In this document: piece after piece, positions 16,751 to 25,862 of the stretch
How positions within the stretch are numbered: position 1 is the first letter of the stretch
Layout: each line of letters starts with the position of its first letter
Assembly: GCF_900156915.1 (NCBI RefSeq)
Contig: NZ_LT732535.1
Coordinates: forward strand, 765,480-829,479
Direction: 5' to 3'
DNA: 64,000 bases
Origin: Sediminibacillus massiliensis
Lineage (GTDB): Bacteria > Bacillota > Bacilli > Bacillales > Amphibacillaceae
Notes under the pieces: model-generated
What the model was told of the DNA's origin: nothing
Databases searched by the model: none
Seen by the model: the letters and a program-made list of their open reading frames with translations, nothing else
Position numbers and translations under genes: made by a program

Positions 16751-17505
16751 TATGATCCACCTTCTCCCTGTAAATCATCATATCGGACAAGCACGAGAGA
16801 AATGTTATCCTCTCCGCCACGTTCATTGGCCAAGTCGATCAGCCTCTGGGCAATGCTTTCTAACCCAATAGGAAGTTGCATTTTATCCGAAATTTCCCTG
16901 TCTTCCACTTTGTTCGAAAGCCCATCAGAGCAGAGCAACAAACTGTTTCCAACTTCCCAACCTATGGAAGAAACATCGGCCTGTACATCAGGCTCTGTTC
17001 CCAATGCTTTTAATAATACATTTTTCCTTGGATGGTGATCAGCGTCGTTTTTGGTAATCTGGCCAGATCTCACCAATTCATTTACTAGTGAGTGGTCTTC
17101 CGTGAGTTGCTTAAAGCCCTGGCCATTTGCCAAATAGCATCTGCTGTCACCAATATGGGAAATGGTGATGAAATCCCTTGTACATATTACTGCAACAATA
17201 GTGGTTCCCATTCCCCTGCACCCTTCATTCTGCTCGGCATGTCTCAAGATAGAATCGTTCACTTCTTTGATTTTCCTGGTGAGCCATTCCTCCGCTTGGT
17301 CGGGCGAAGAAAATGCCGAAGTCTCTTCCCACTTCTCCTTCAGTCCCGAAGCAGCCATATGACTGGCCACATCACCTGCTTTGTGGCCACCCATGCCATC
17401 AGCAATAACAGCAAGAATCTGTTGGGCAGAATTGATATAAACACCGCCAGAATCCTCGTTATGGCTTCTAACCCGACCTTTATCTGTCATAAAGTATCCG
17501 TTCAT
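16750..17505 (-). CDS. prpC: PP2C-type protein phosphatase PrpC (Stp)
   Basis: A 251-residue metal-dependent phosphatase that reverses PrkC phosphorylation. Motifs: RSHNEDSGG near the start, VIADGMGGHKAGDVAS, TTIVAV, ISHIGDSRCYL, LLCSDGLSN and GGEDNISLVLV, with all metal-binding Asp present. I chose the start at 17505 (MNGYFMTDKGRVR), which has a gaggtg site; an in-frame extension to 17538 adds eleven residues without family support. It overlaps prkC by one base, so kinase and phosphatase are co-translated. Confidence 0.96.
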   Translation of the reverse strand: MNGYFMTDKGRVRSHNEDSGGVYINSAQQILAVIADGMGGHKAGDVASHMAASGLKEKWEETSAFSSPDQAEEWLTRKIKEVNDSILRHAEQNEGCRGMGTTIVAVICTRDFITISHIGDSRCYLANGQGFKQLTEDHSLVNELVRSGQITKNDADHHPRKNVLLKALGTEPDVQADVSSIGWEVGNSLLLCSDGLSNKVEDREISDKMQLPIGLESIAQRLIDLANERGGEDNISLVLVRYDDLQGEGGS

Positions 17506-17558
17506 TCTTTCACCTCGTCTCCTGTACGTTGCCGACACTAATCCTCATCTATCACAGA

Positions 17559-18911
17559 TCAGTCCGTTTTCTTAACTAAACGTGTAAGAAAAAAACCATC
17601 TGTATTGAAATCATGCGGGAACAATTGCAATCCCCACTTTGTCAAACCCTCAGCACTGCGCAGTCCTTCAGGCAGATCGCTTGTAAAGTCATCATCTATT
17701 TCGAAGTCTTCATGTGATGCAAGAAACTTTTCGACAACTTGTTCATTTTCAGTTTTATCCACAGTACACGTACTATATAATAGTTTACCACCTTTTTTTA
17801 ATAAAGAGGATACACTTTCCAATAATTCAAGTTGAATTTCCGACAAGGACCGGATGTCTTTTTCCTGTTTATGGTACTTGATATCCGGTTTTCCCCTTAA
17901 AACTCCAAGCCCCGAACATGGTGCATCAAGAAGGATTCTTTCAAAGCTTTCGTCCCCATGAAGACTGGATAACTGACGAGAATCTGCCTGATGTGCATTT
18001 ATAATATGTAAATCAAGCTCCAAAGCTCTCTTTGCAACAACTTTTGCTTTTTTCGCATGCAGGTCATAGGCAAAGACTTCTCCTTCGTTCTCCATCTTCT
18101 CGGCTATATGTGTCGTCTTCCCTCCTGGGGCACTGCATGCATCGAGAACCTTCATGCCTTTCTTTAAATCAAGCATTTCCGCAACAAGCATAGAACTTTG
18201 ATCCTGAACAGTTAGATATCCTGCTTGAAATAAATCACTTTTGAGAATATTGCCTTTCAATATATTAATTCCTTGACCAGAAAAGAGAGAGGGTTCCGTT
18301 TCATATCCTTCTGCCTCCAGTTTCTCAATGGCAGAAGATCGATCAATCTTCAACGGCTGCACCCTTACACTCATCGGTTTGTGAAGTAAATTCGTCCGGC
18401 ACATTTTCTCGGTGGTTTCCGGTCCATACATTTCGACCCAGCGATTCACAAGCCACTCGGGATGGCTTGTTTCTATGGCAAGCCTCTTGGCCGTATCGTT
18501 TATTTTGTCAGTATCCGGAACTCCCTTACGCTGAACGTTTCTTAAGATCCCATTTACCATCGAAGAAATACCTCTATGTCCTCTTTGCTTGGCAATTTCC
18601 ACTGATTCATGGATGATGGCGTGTTCGGGCACTTTATCCAAATAAATCATCTGATAAACAGACATATATAACAACCATTTAACCCATGGCTCCATCTTTT
18701 TATTACCTTTGATAAAGCCTGACAGATAGTAATCAAGAGTAAGCCTTCTCTGAATCGTCCCGTACACAATTTCAGTCAGTAATGACTCATCTCTCTGGCT
18801 CATTCCTTTCTTTTTAATCGATTGATCGATTAACAAGTGACTGAAGCCTCCACCTTCCCCGACTCTTACCAAAATATCTAATGCAGTCTGTCTCAATTGG
18901 TATTTAGGCAT
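17559..18911 (-). CDS. rsmB: 16S rRNA (cytosine-967-C5)-methyltransferase RsmB
   Basis: A 450-residue methyltransferase. The N-terminal 140 residues form a NusB-like RNA-binding domain; the C-terminal part is a SAM-dependent RNA m5C methyltransferase with SAM loop [16 protein letters not shown], the DAPCSGLG motif and the catalytic cysteine in [12 protein letters not shown]. Its start overlaps fmt by 8 bp. The order fmt-rsmB-prpC-prkC is that of B. subtilis. Confidence 0.97.
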   Translation of the reverse strand: MPKYQLRQTALDILVRVGEGGGFSHLLIDQSIKKKGMSQRDESLLTEIVYGTIQRRLTLDYYLSGFIKGNKKMEPWVKWLLYMSVYQMIYLDKVPEHAIIHESVEIAKQRGHRGISSMVNGILRNVQRKGVPDTDKINDTAKRLAIETSHPEWLVNRWVEMYGPETTEKMCRTNLLHKPMSVRVQPLKIDRSSAIEKLEAEGYETEPSLFSGQGINILKGNILKSDLFQAGYLTVQDQSSMLVAEMLDLKKGMKVLDACSAPGGKTTHIAEKMENEGEVFAYDLHAKKAKVVAKRALELDLHIINAHQADSRQLSSLHGDESFERILLDAPCSGLGVLRGKPDIKYHKQEKDIRSLSEIQLELLESVSSLLKKGGKLLYSTCTVDKTENEQVVEKFLASHEDFEIDDDFTSDLPEGLRSAEGLTKWGLQLFPHDFNTDGFFLTRLVKKTD

Positions 18912-19851
18912 TGTTGACTCCTAACCTGTCCCCAGTATTCAGGCCGTTTCCCGTACCTCTTAAAAAGTCCCCGGCTGTCATTTTCTTTTTACCTGCCGGT
19001 TGGAGACTCGTTATCTTTATCCCCTTATGATCACCACACAACACGACAAAACCATCATTATCCAAGCGGATAATTTCACCTGGTTCACCACTAAATGTTT
19101 CTTCGAGCGGCTCGCCCCACCAGATTTTCATCACTTTTCCATCATAATAAGTGAATGCAACCGGCCAAGGGTGCAGTCCGCGAATCTGGTCATATATTTC
19201 CTTGTGATCCCGTTCCCAGTCGATCTCTTCGTCAGATCTTTTGATATTCGAGGCAAACGACACAAGGGCTTCATTTTGCTTGATTGGTTTTAACTCATGA
19301 TTAAATAGTTTGGGCAGGGTTTCCTTTAATAAGGAAGCACCTGCGACAGACAATTTGTCATGAAGTGTTCCGACATGATCTTCTTCCGTGATTTCAACTC
19401 TGGATTGCGTAAGAATATCGCCTGCATCCAATTTTTCCACCATGTACATTATTGTTACACCTGTTTCCTTTTTACCTTGTAAAATAGCATAATGTATTGG
19501 AGCGCCGCCCCGTAATTCCGGAAGTAAAGAAGCATGTACGTTAATACATCCGTATTCTGGATGTTCCAGAAGCTGGACCGGCAAAATTTGACCGAATGCA
19601 GCGGTGACAATCAAATCCGGCTTGTATTCGAGGACATGCTGGTATTCGTTTTTAATTTTTTCTGGCTGGAAAACAGGGATGCCGTGTTTCTCTGCCTCGA
19701 CTTTGACAGGTGGAGGTGTCAGCTCTTTTTTCCTTCCTTTCGGCCTGTCCGGTTGTGTAACCGCCAAGACCACCTCATATTTTTCTTCGATAAGCATACG
19801 CAACACCGGAACAGCGAAGTCCGGCGTTCCCATAAAAACAATTCGTTTCAT
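18904..19851 (-). CDS. fmt: Methionyl-tRNA formyltransferase
   Basis: A 315-residue enzyme that formylates initiator Met-tRNA with 10-formyltetrahydrofolate. The catalytic segment [21 protein letters not shown] has the Asn-His pair, followed by the DAGDILTQ segment and a C-terminal OB-like tRNA-binding domain. It starts 25 bp after priA. In B. subtilis the deformylase gene def lies between priA and fmt; here it does not. Confidence 0.97.
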   Translation of the reverse strand: MKRIVFMGTPDFAVPVLRMLIEEKYEVVLAVTQPDRPKGRKKELTPPPVKVEAEKHGIPVFQPEKIKNEYQHVLEYKPDLIVTAAFGQILPVQLLEHPEYGCINVHASLLPELRGGAPIHYAILQGKKETGVTIMYMVEKLDAGDILTQSRVEITEEDHVGTLHDKLSVAGASLLKETLPKLFNHELKPIKQNEALVSFASNIKRSDEEIDWERDHKEIYDQIRGLHPWPVAFTYYDGKVMKIWWGEPLEETFSGEPGEIIRLDNDGFVVLCGDHKGIKITSLQPAGKKKMTAGDFLRGTGNGLNTGDRLGVNNA

Positions 19852-19876
19852 GTCCTGCTCCTTTCCTTCTTATACT

Positions 19877-22285
19877 TCACATCAACTGATATGGTTGCAT
19901 ATCAACGCTGATTAAGAGATCGTTCTGCTTGGTATCCTCTTCAAAAATGGTGAGCATTTTACGGATAGTTTTCCTAAGGTCTGGTTCATTTTTGTATTTT
20001 ATCATGCATTGAAAACGATATCTATCTTTGATCCTGGTCAGTGGCGACGGAGTAGGGCCGAGAATGGTCGTCTGAGCCGAGAGCTTATTGTTTAAAAATT
20101 GGACGATTTTTTTGGTCACTTCCATCACTTTCACCTGATTGGAATGAGAGACAGTAATCAATGACAAATAATAATAAGGAGGATAATGAAAAGACCTTCG
20201 CATTCCCATTTCTTTCCTGTAAAAGTTCTCATAATCATATTGGCTAGCCATTTCCACACTGTAATGTTCCGGTGTGTATGTCTGAATCACTACTTCGCCC
20301 GGAAGACTATGCCTGCCAGCCCTTCCACTTACTTGCGTTAGTAACTGGAAGGTTTTCTCCGCGGCCCTGAAATCGGGTAGATGCAGTAAGGAATCGGCAG
20401 CAAGCACACCAACCAATGTAACATTTGCGAAATCGAGTCCTTTGGCAATCATTTGGGTGCCAAGCAATATATCGGCTTCTTTGTTTGCAAATTGATTAAG
20501 TAATTTTTCATGGGACCCTTTTTTTCTGGTCGTATCAACGTCCATCCTGATAATCCTTGCTTGCGGAATTAATTTGGTCAAAGACTCCTCCACTTTTTGG
20601 GTTCCTGTTCCAAAATAGCGGATAGTTTTACTCTCACATTCCGGACATTTGTTGGGCATTCGTTCTTCATAAGAACAATAATGGCACTTCAGTCTCTCTG
20701 AATTCCGATGATAGGTCAATGCTATATCACAGTGCGGGCATTCCATCACATGGCCGCAATCTCTGCACATCACAAAGGTGGAATAACCACGCCTGTTTAA
20801 AAACAAAACGATTTGTTCCTTCTTTGCAAGCCGTTCTTCAATTGCTTCTTTAAGCTGCCTGGAAAACATAGATCTATTGCCTGCATGTAGTTCTTCCCGC
20901 ATATCCGCAAGGTGCACGACTGGCATGGTGGCATTGTTCATCCGTTTCGAGAGAGTGAGTAAACGATAAACCCCTTTCTGGGCGCGCGCATAGGTTTCCA
21001 ACATCGGAGTTGCACTGCCTAAAATAACAGGACATGCATGATATTTTCCTCGATGAATGGCGACATCCCGCGCATGGTATCTTGGATGATCTTCTTGTTT
21101 ATAGCTTGTCTCATGTTCTTCATCAATGATAATGATACCCAGGTTTTCAAAAGGAGCAAAAATGGCGGATCTTGCACCTACTACCACTTGTACTTCTTTC
21201 CGCTGGATTTTTCTCCATTCGTCGAACTTTTCGCCGGCAGATAGAGCACTGTGCAAAACTGCTACTTTCGAACCGAACCTTCCTTTAAACCGCTGCACCA
21301 TTTGGGGAGTCAATGCTATCTCAGGTACGAGAACAATCGCCTCTTGTCCTTTGTCAATTACTGATTGAATGGATTGAAGATACACTTCTGTTTTGCCGCT
21401 TCCCGTTACGCCGTGCAGCAAGAAAACCTCGTGTTCATTTTCTTCTATAGATTTATGGACAGGTTTTATCGCCGCCTCCTGTTGATCTGTTAAAGGCAAT
21501 GCGGTCGTTCTTGGATAATTTTCATCCTGATAAGGATTTCTGTATATTTCCTGTTTGAATTCAGTGATTAACCCTCTGTCAATCAGAGGTTTCAAAGAAG
21601 ATCTGGTCGTATGAAGTCGTGAAAGCAATTCCTTCTGACTAACAGGACCATCCATCTCGAGCATCTGCGACAAAAGTTCTTTCTGTCTAACTGCTTGTTT
21701 CGGCAACTCAGCAATGGCTTGTTCGATAAGAATAGGCTCTTTTGAGATGGAAAGCATTGTTTCCGTTTTTTTCGTTTCACGGGATTTGACTAAGTAATTC
21801 ACTTCGATTAAACCTTCTTGAATGGCTTTTTGTAAGAGACCCAGATTCCCTTTTCTTTCTATAAACTCTTCATAAGCAAGAAAATCCCTGCCGGCAAAAA
21901 GTTTTTCCAAATTTTCCGGTAGCTCTTCTTCTGTAAGCCTGTGCAGTTCTTTCTTATATTTTGCTTTAAGCACTTGCGGAAGCATTGCCTGGTATGCCGA
22001 AATATAATAACTCAATGTCTGTTCAGAAATCCATTTCCCAAGTTCAAGCAGTTCACCGGTTAAAACAGGGGTGACGTCCATCGTGTCAGTGATATACTTC
22101 AGTTTGTCGAATTGAGAGTCTGATGCAAGCCTGAGCACATAGCCCATTATTTTTCTCGGTCCGAATGGGACAATGACCCGCATCCCGGGTTTAATCATAT
22201 CTCTCAGATGGGCTGGAACTTTATAGTCAAACAGGCGATTTGTTTGGGAGGAAGGAACATCGACTACTACTTTTGCGATGTTCAA
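19877..22285 (-). CDS. priA: Primosomal replication protein N' (helicase PriA)
   Basis: An 802-residue 3'-5' helicase that restarts replication at stalled forks. The N-terminal DNA-binding part contains SSQTNRLFDYKVP. The helicase core has Walker A GVTGSGKTEVYLQ and DEEHETSYKQ. Between the helicase halves is the zinc-binding region, with CXXC pairs in CRDCGHVMECPHC and in CHYCSYEER and CPEC. Length matches other Bacillus PriA. It overlaps coaBC by 4 bp (ATGA). Confidence 0.97.
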   Translation of the reverse strand: MNIAKVVVDVPSSQTNRLFDYKVPAHLRDMIKPGMRVIVPFGPRKIMGYVLRLASDSQFDKLKYITDTMDVTPVLTGELLELGKWISEQTLSYYISAYQAMLPQVLKAKYKKELHRLTEEELPENLEKLFAGRDFLAYEEFIERKGNLGLLQKAIQEGLIEVNYLVKSRETKKTETMLSISKEPILIEQAIAELPKQAVRQKELLSQMLEMDGPVSQKELLSRLHTTRSSLKPLIDRGLITEFKQEIYRNPYQDENYPRTTALPLTDQQEAAIKPVHKSIEENEHEVFLLHGVTGSGKTEVYLQSIQSVIDKGQEAIVLVPEIALTPQMVQRFKGRFGSKVAVLHSALSAGEKFDEWRKIQRKEVQVVVGARSAIFAPFENLGIIIIDEEHETSYKQEDHPRYHARDVAIHRGKYHACPVILGSATPMLETYARAQKGVYRLLTLSKRMNNATMPVVHLADMREELHAGNRSMFSRQLKEAIEERLAKKEQIVLFLNRRGYSTFVMCRDCGHVMECPHCDIALTYHRNSERLKCHYCSYEERMPNKCPECESKTIRYFGTGTQKVEESLTKLIPQARIIRMDVDTTRKKGSHEKLLNQFANKEADILLGTQMIAKGLDFANVTLVGVLAADSLLHLPDFRAAEKTFQLLTQVSGRAGRHSLPGEVVIQTYTPEHYSVEMASQYDYENFYRKEMGMRRSFHYPPYYYLSLITVSHSNQVKVMEVTKKIVQFLNNKLSAQTTILGPTPSPLTRIKDRYRFQCMIKYKNEPDLRKTIRKMLTIFEEDTKQNDLLISVDMQPYQLM

Positions 22286-23490
22286 TCTGAAGCCTCCTTC
22301 AAACCTTTCGAGATTTCGTCTAAAATCTTGCTGGCAATATCAGTTTTCTTCGCGAGTTCCATTTCTTTGATGTCACCGAATTTATTAATATAGGTGACGA
22401 CATTGGTATCTGCTCCAAACCCGGCGCCTGTTTCTTTTATATTATTGATTACTATCGCATCCAGATTCTTATCCACTAACTTTTTTCTTCCATACTCCAT
22501 GTGATTAATTGTTTCAGCTGCAAATCCCACCAGGAATTGGCTCGTCTTCCGCCGACCTAATTCTTTGAGAATATCATTTGTCCTCTCCATTTCAATCGTC
22601 AGTCCGCCCTGTTTCTTTTTCATTTTTTCATCATAGACAACGACAGGACGGTAATCAGCTACGGCTGCGGCTTTGATGACCACATCTTGCTCCGGATATA
22701 AACGGATCATTTCTTCATACATCTGCTCTGCACTTTCCACATCGACTCTCTTAACTCTTGCAGGTGTTTCCAAGTTCACAGGTCCAGAAACCATCGTCAC
22801 TTCAGCTCCCATTTTGGCTGCTTCAGAGGCCAATGCAAATCCCATCTTGCCAGAAGAATGGTTGGTAAAATATCTGATCGGATCGACTCTTTCTTTTGTA
22901 GGTCCGGCAGATATCAACACTTTCTTTCCTTTCAACAAGTTTTTGTTCTCTTGGTCGGTAGCGATAACTTTCATGATTTCTTCTGGTTCCTCCAGCCGCC
23001 CTTTGCCAACATATCCACAGGCAAGCAGCCCACTGCCTGGTTCTATAAACTTATACCCCCAGGCTTCCAGCTTTTTCATATTCTCCATCACAGCAGGATG
23101 GGCATACATATGTACATTCATGGCAGGAGCAATATAAACTTCCGCTTCAGTCGCCAACAAGGTGGTGGACAGCATATCATCCGCGATACCTCCTGCAATT
23201 TTGCCGATAACATTGGCAGTTGCAGGAGCGATAACAAATATATCCGCCCAATCGGCTAAATCAATATGGGCTATTTTAGCAGAGTCTTTTTCATCAAATG
23301 TATCTGTAAATACAGGATTGCGTGATAGTGCCTGAAATGTGAGTGGCGAGACAAATTGCTGTGCATTTTCTGTCATGATAACTTTCACGTCGGCTCCCTG
23401 CTGAGTAAGTTTGCTGGTCAACGCACAAGCCTTATACGCAGCGATACCCCCAGCAACACCTAGTACGATTTTTTTTCCATTGATCATCAT
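22282..23490 (-). CDS. coaBC: Phosphopantothenoylcysteine decarboxylase / phosphopantothenate-cysteine ligase
   Basis: A 402-residue bifunctional enzyme of coenzyme A synthesis. The N-terminal FMN-dependent decarboxylase (CoaC) has GGIAAYKA, PAMNVHMYAHPAV and the catalytic Cys in GLLACGYVGKGR. The C-terminal ligase (CoaB) has the HSSGKMGFALA loop and the KAAAVADYRP segment. I set the start at 23490 because an aaaggagg site sits 6 bp upstream; a frame extending to 23589 crosses the rpoZ terminator region and is unlikely. A second ATG follows immediately at 23487. Confidence 0.96.
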   Translation of the reverse strand: MMINGKKIVLGVAGGIAAYKACALTSKLTQQGADVKVIMTENAQQFVSPLTFQALSRNPVFTDTFDEKDSAKIAHIDLADWADIFVIAPATANVIGKIAGGIADDMLSTTLLATEAEVYIAPAMNVHMYAHPAVMENMKKLEAWGYKFIEPGSGLLACGYVGKGRLEEPEEIMKVIATDQENKNLLKGKKVLISAGPTKERVDPIRYFTNHSSGKMGFALASEAAKMGAEVTMVSGPVNLETPARVKRVDVESAEQMYEEMIRLYPEQDVVIKAAAVADYRPVVVYDEKMKKKQGGLTIEMERTNDILKELGRRKTSQFLVGFAAETINHMEYGRKKLVDKNLDAIVINNIKETGAGFGADTNVVTYINKFGDIKEMELAKKTDIASKILDEISKGLKEASD

Positions 23491-23589
23491 TGCTTTCCTC
23501 CTTTCCCTTGCCCTGTCTTTTCCCTTATTTATATCACAAAACTGCATTTCAGGGAAAAAGTACAGTCTCTTGGTTCCATGCCAGGTCAA

Positions 23590-23625
23590 AAGGAAACCCT
23601 TGCCGATTTACATTCAGCAAGGGTT
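23590..23625 (-). terminator. Terminator between rpoZ and coaBC
   Basis: Arms aacccttgc (23595-23603) and gcaagggtt (23617-23625) make a perfect 9-bp stem; on the minus strand the stem is followed by tccttttg. It separates yicC-remA-gmk-rpoZ from coaBC-priA, although read-through is possible. Confidence 0.75.
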
Positions 23626-23669
23626 GACCATTTATTGTACTTTATCGGTGATAGTTAGAAAGGACAGCA

Positions 23670-24511
<842 letters not shown>

Positions 24512-24772
24512 CTATTCATCCGATATATCTTCATGACTTATTACACGCTGACCAACCGTTTCGGGCTGTACAGCTGATAAAATGACATGATCACTGTCCG
24601 TAATGATAACGGCTCTAGTTCGGCGGCCATATGTAGCATCCACTAATTTATTAGTATCTCTGGCCACCGTGATGATTCTCTTTATTGGAGCGGATTCTGG
24701 TGAAACAATGGAGATAATCCGGTTTGCGGACACCACATTGCCAAATCCGATATTAATTAAACGTAAACTCAC
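24512..24772 (-). CDS. remA: Extracellular matrix regulator RemA (DUF370)
   Basis: An 86-residue DNA-binding protein that activates biofilm matrix and osmoprotectant genes in B. subtilis. It begins [18 protein letters not shown] from a GTG at 24772 with an agggggag site; the family core [11 protein letters not shown] and [28 protein letters not shown] is very well conserved. A longer frame to 24802 adds ten residues without support. It lies in its usual place, yicC-remA-gmk-rpoZ. Confidence 0.95.
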   Translation of the reverse strand: MSLRLINIGFGNVVSANRIISIVSPESAPIKRIITVARDTNKLVDATYGRRTRAVIITDSDHVILSAVQPETVGQRVISHEDISDE

Positions 24773-24847
24773 AATTGCTCCCCCTTTAGAACTGCCTTGC
24801 ACGATAGATAGAGTCTATTATTATTCCCATATTGGGGAAAAATAACC

Positions 24848-25729
24848 TCATTCAATATTCTGCACTTGTTCTTTTATTTTTTCTAATTCGCTCTTTACAG
24901 CAATCACCCATTCACTGACTTTGACATCATTCGATTTGGATCCGATTGTGTTTGTTTCCCGCAGCATTTCTTGTACAATAAAGTCCAGCTTCCTTCCAAT
25001 CGCATCATGAAGACAAATCGTATTCAAAAATTGTTCAATATGGCTTTTAAGCCTGGTCAATTCCTCTGTGATGTCTCCTTTTTCAGCCAGTAAAGCTATT
25101 TCCTGTATGATCCGTGATTCATCGGCCAAAAAATCTTCCTGAACATATTCAGCAATCCTGTTGCTGATTCTTTCTCGATACTCCATTATAACAATATCTC
25201 TTTGTTTTCCCAACCACTTTGCAGTATTTTGTAAAAACTCAATCCGTCTCTTGATATCTTGTATTAACTCTTTCCCTTCTTCTTCCCTCATTTCAGAGAC
25301 TTGGCTGCATGCTTTCTCGACAGCTTGTAGAACAACACTTTGCAAATCTTCATCTACCTTTTCTTGTTCTTTAACCAAAAACAATTGATCCAAATCAGTA
25401 ACCATGCTGACAGGGATTTCCCCCGCCAAGCCATATCTTTCCTTGGCCTCTCGCAATTTTTCTATGTATTGATCCATTAAGTTCCAATCTATCTCGATTG
25501 TACGGCTGCCATCCCCTTCCTCTTCCAGATTAACAAATATATCGAACCGACCTCTGCGAAAATGTTTTTTTGCGATTCGTTTAATCGAATCTTCCATTGA
25601 TAGGGAAGCTCTCGGTAATTTGGTCGACACATCTAAAAATCGGTGATTGACACTTCTTATTTCTGCAGTTACGACTATACTGCCTGAAGATATTTCGGCC
25701 CTTCCGTAACCGGTCATGCTCCTAACCAT
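24848..25729 (-). CDS. yicC: YicC-family endoribonuclease-like protein (YloC)
   Basis: A 293-residue protein of the YicC/YloC family, whose E. coli member has been described as an endoribonuclease acting on small RNAs. It has the conserved start MVRSMTGYGRAE and the VRSVNHRFLDVS-like segment, and ends in the DUF1732 part (LDFIVQEMLRETNTIGSKSND). I set the start at 25729 to match this N-terminus; an ATG at 25744 and another at 25714 are alternatives, since no clear ribosome site decides. It heads the yicC-remA-gmk-rpoZ run. The function here is inferred. Confidence 0.9.
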   Translation of the reverse strand: MVRSMTGYGRAEISSGSIVVTAEIRSVNHRFLDVSTKLPRASLSMEDSIKRIAKKHFRRGRFDIFVNLEEEGDGSRTIEIDWNLMDQYIEKLREAKERYGLAGEIPVSMVTDLDQLFLVKEQEKVDEDLQSVVLQAVEKACSQVSEMREEEGKELIQDIKRRIEFLQNTAKWLGKQRDIVIMEYRERISNRIAEYVQEDFLADESRIIQEIALLAEKGDITEELTRLKSHIEQFLNTICLHDAIGRKLDFIVQEMLRETNTIGSKSNDVKVSEWVIAVKSELEKIKEQVQNIE

Positions 25730-25820
25730 GCTATTCACATCCATTTTCGGGATTTTCTGCCGATTATTCCAACGTAATCATAACAAAAAACCAGGCTTGT
25801 GCCTATAAAATGAATGGATA

Positions 25821-25850
25821 AAAAACAAAAGACTGCCATACCGGCAGCCT
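25821..25850 (-). terminator. Terminator of the P-type ATPase gene
   Basis: An 8-bp stem with one wobble (minus strand aggctgcc with ggcagtct) and a 5-nt loop is followed by tttgttttt. It starts 12 bp after the stop codon. Confidence 0.85.
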
Positions 25851-25862
25851 TCTGCAAATGAT

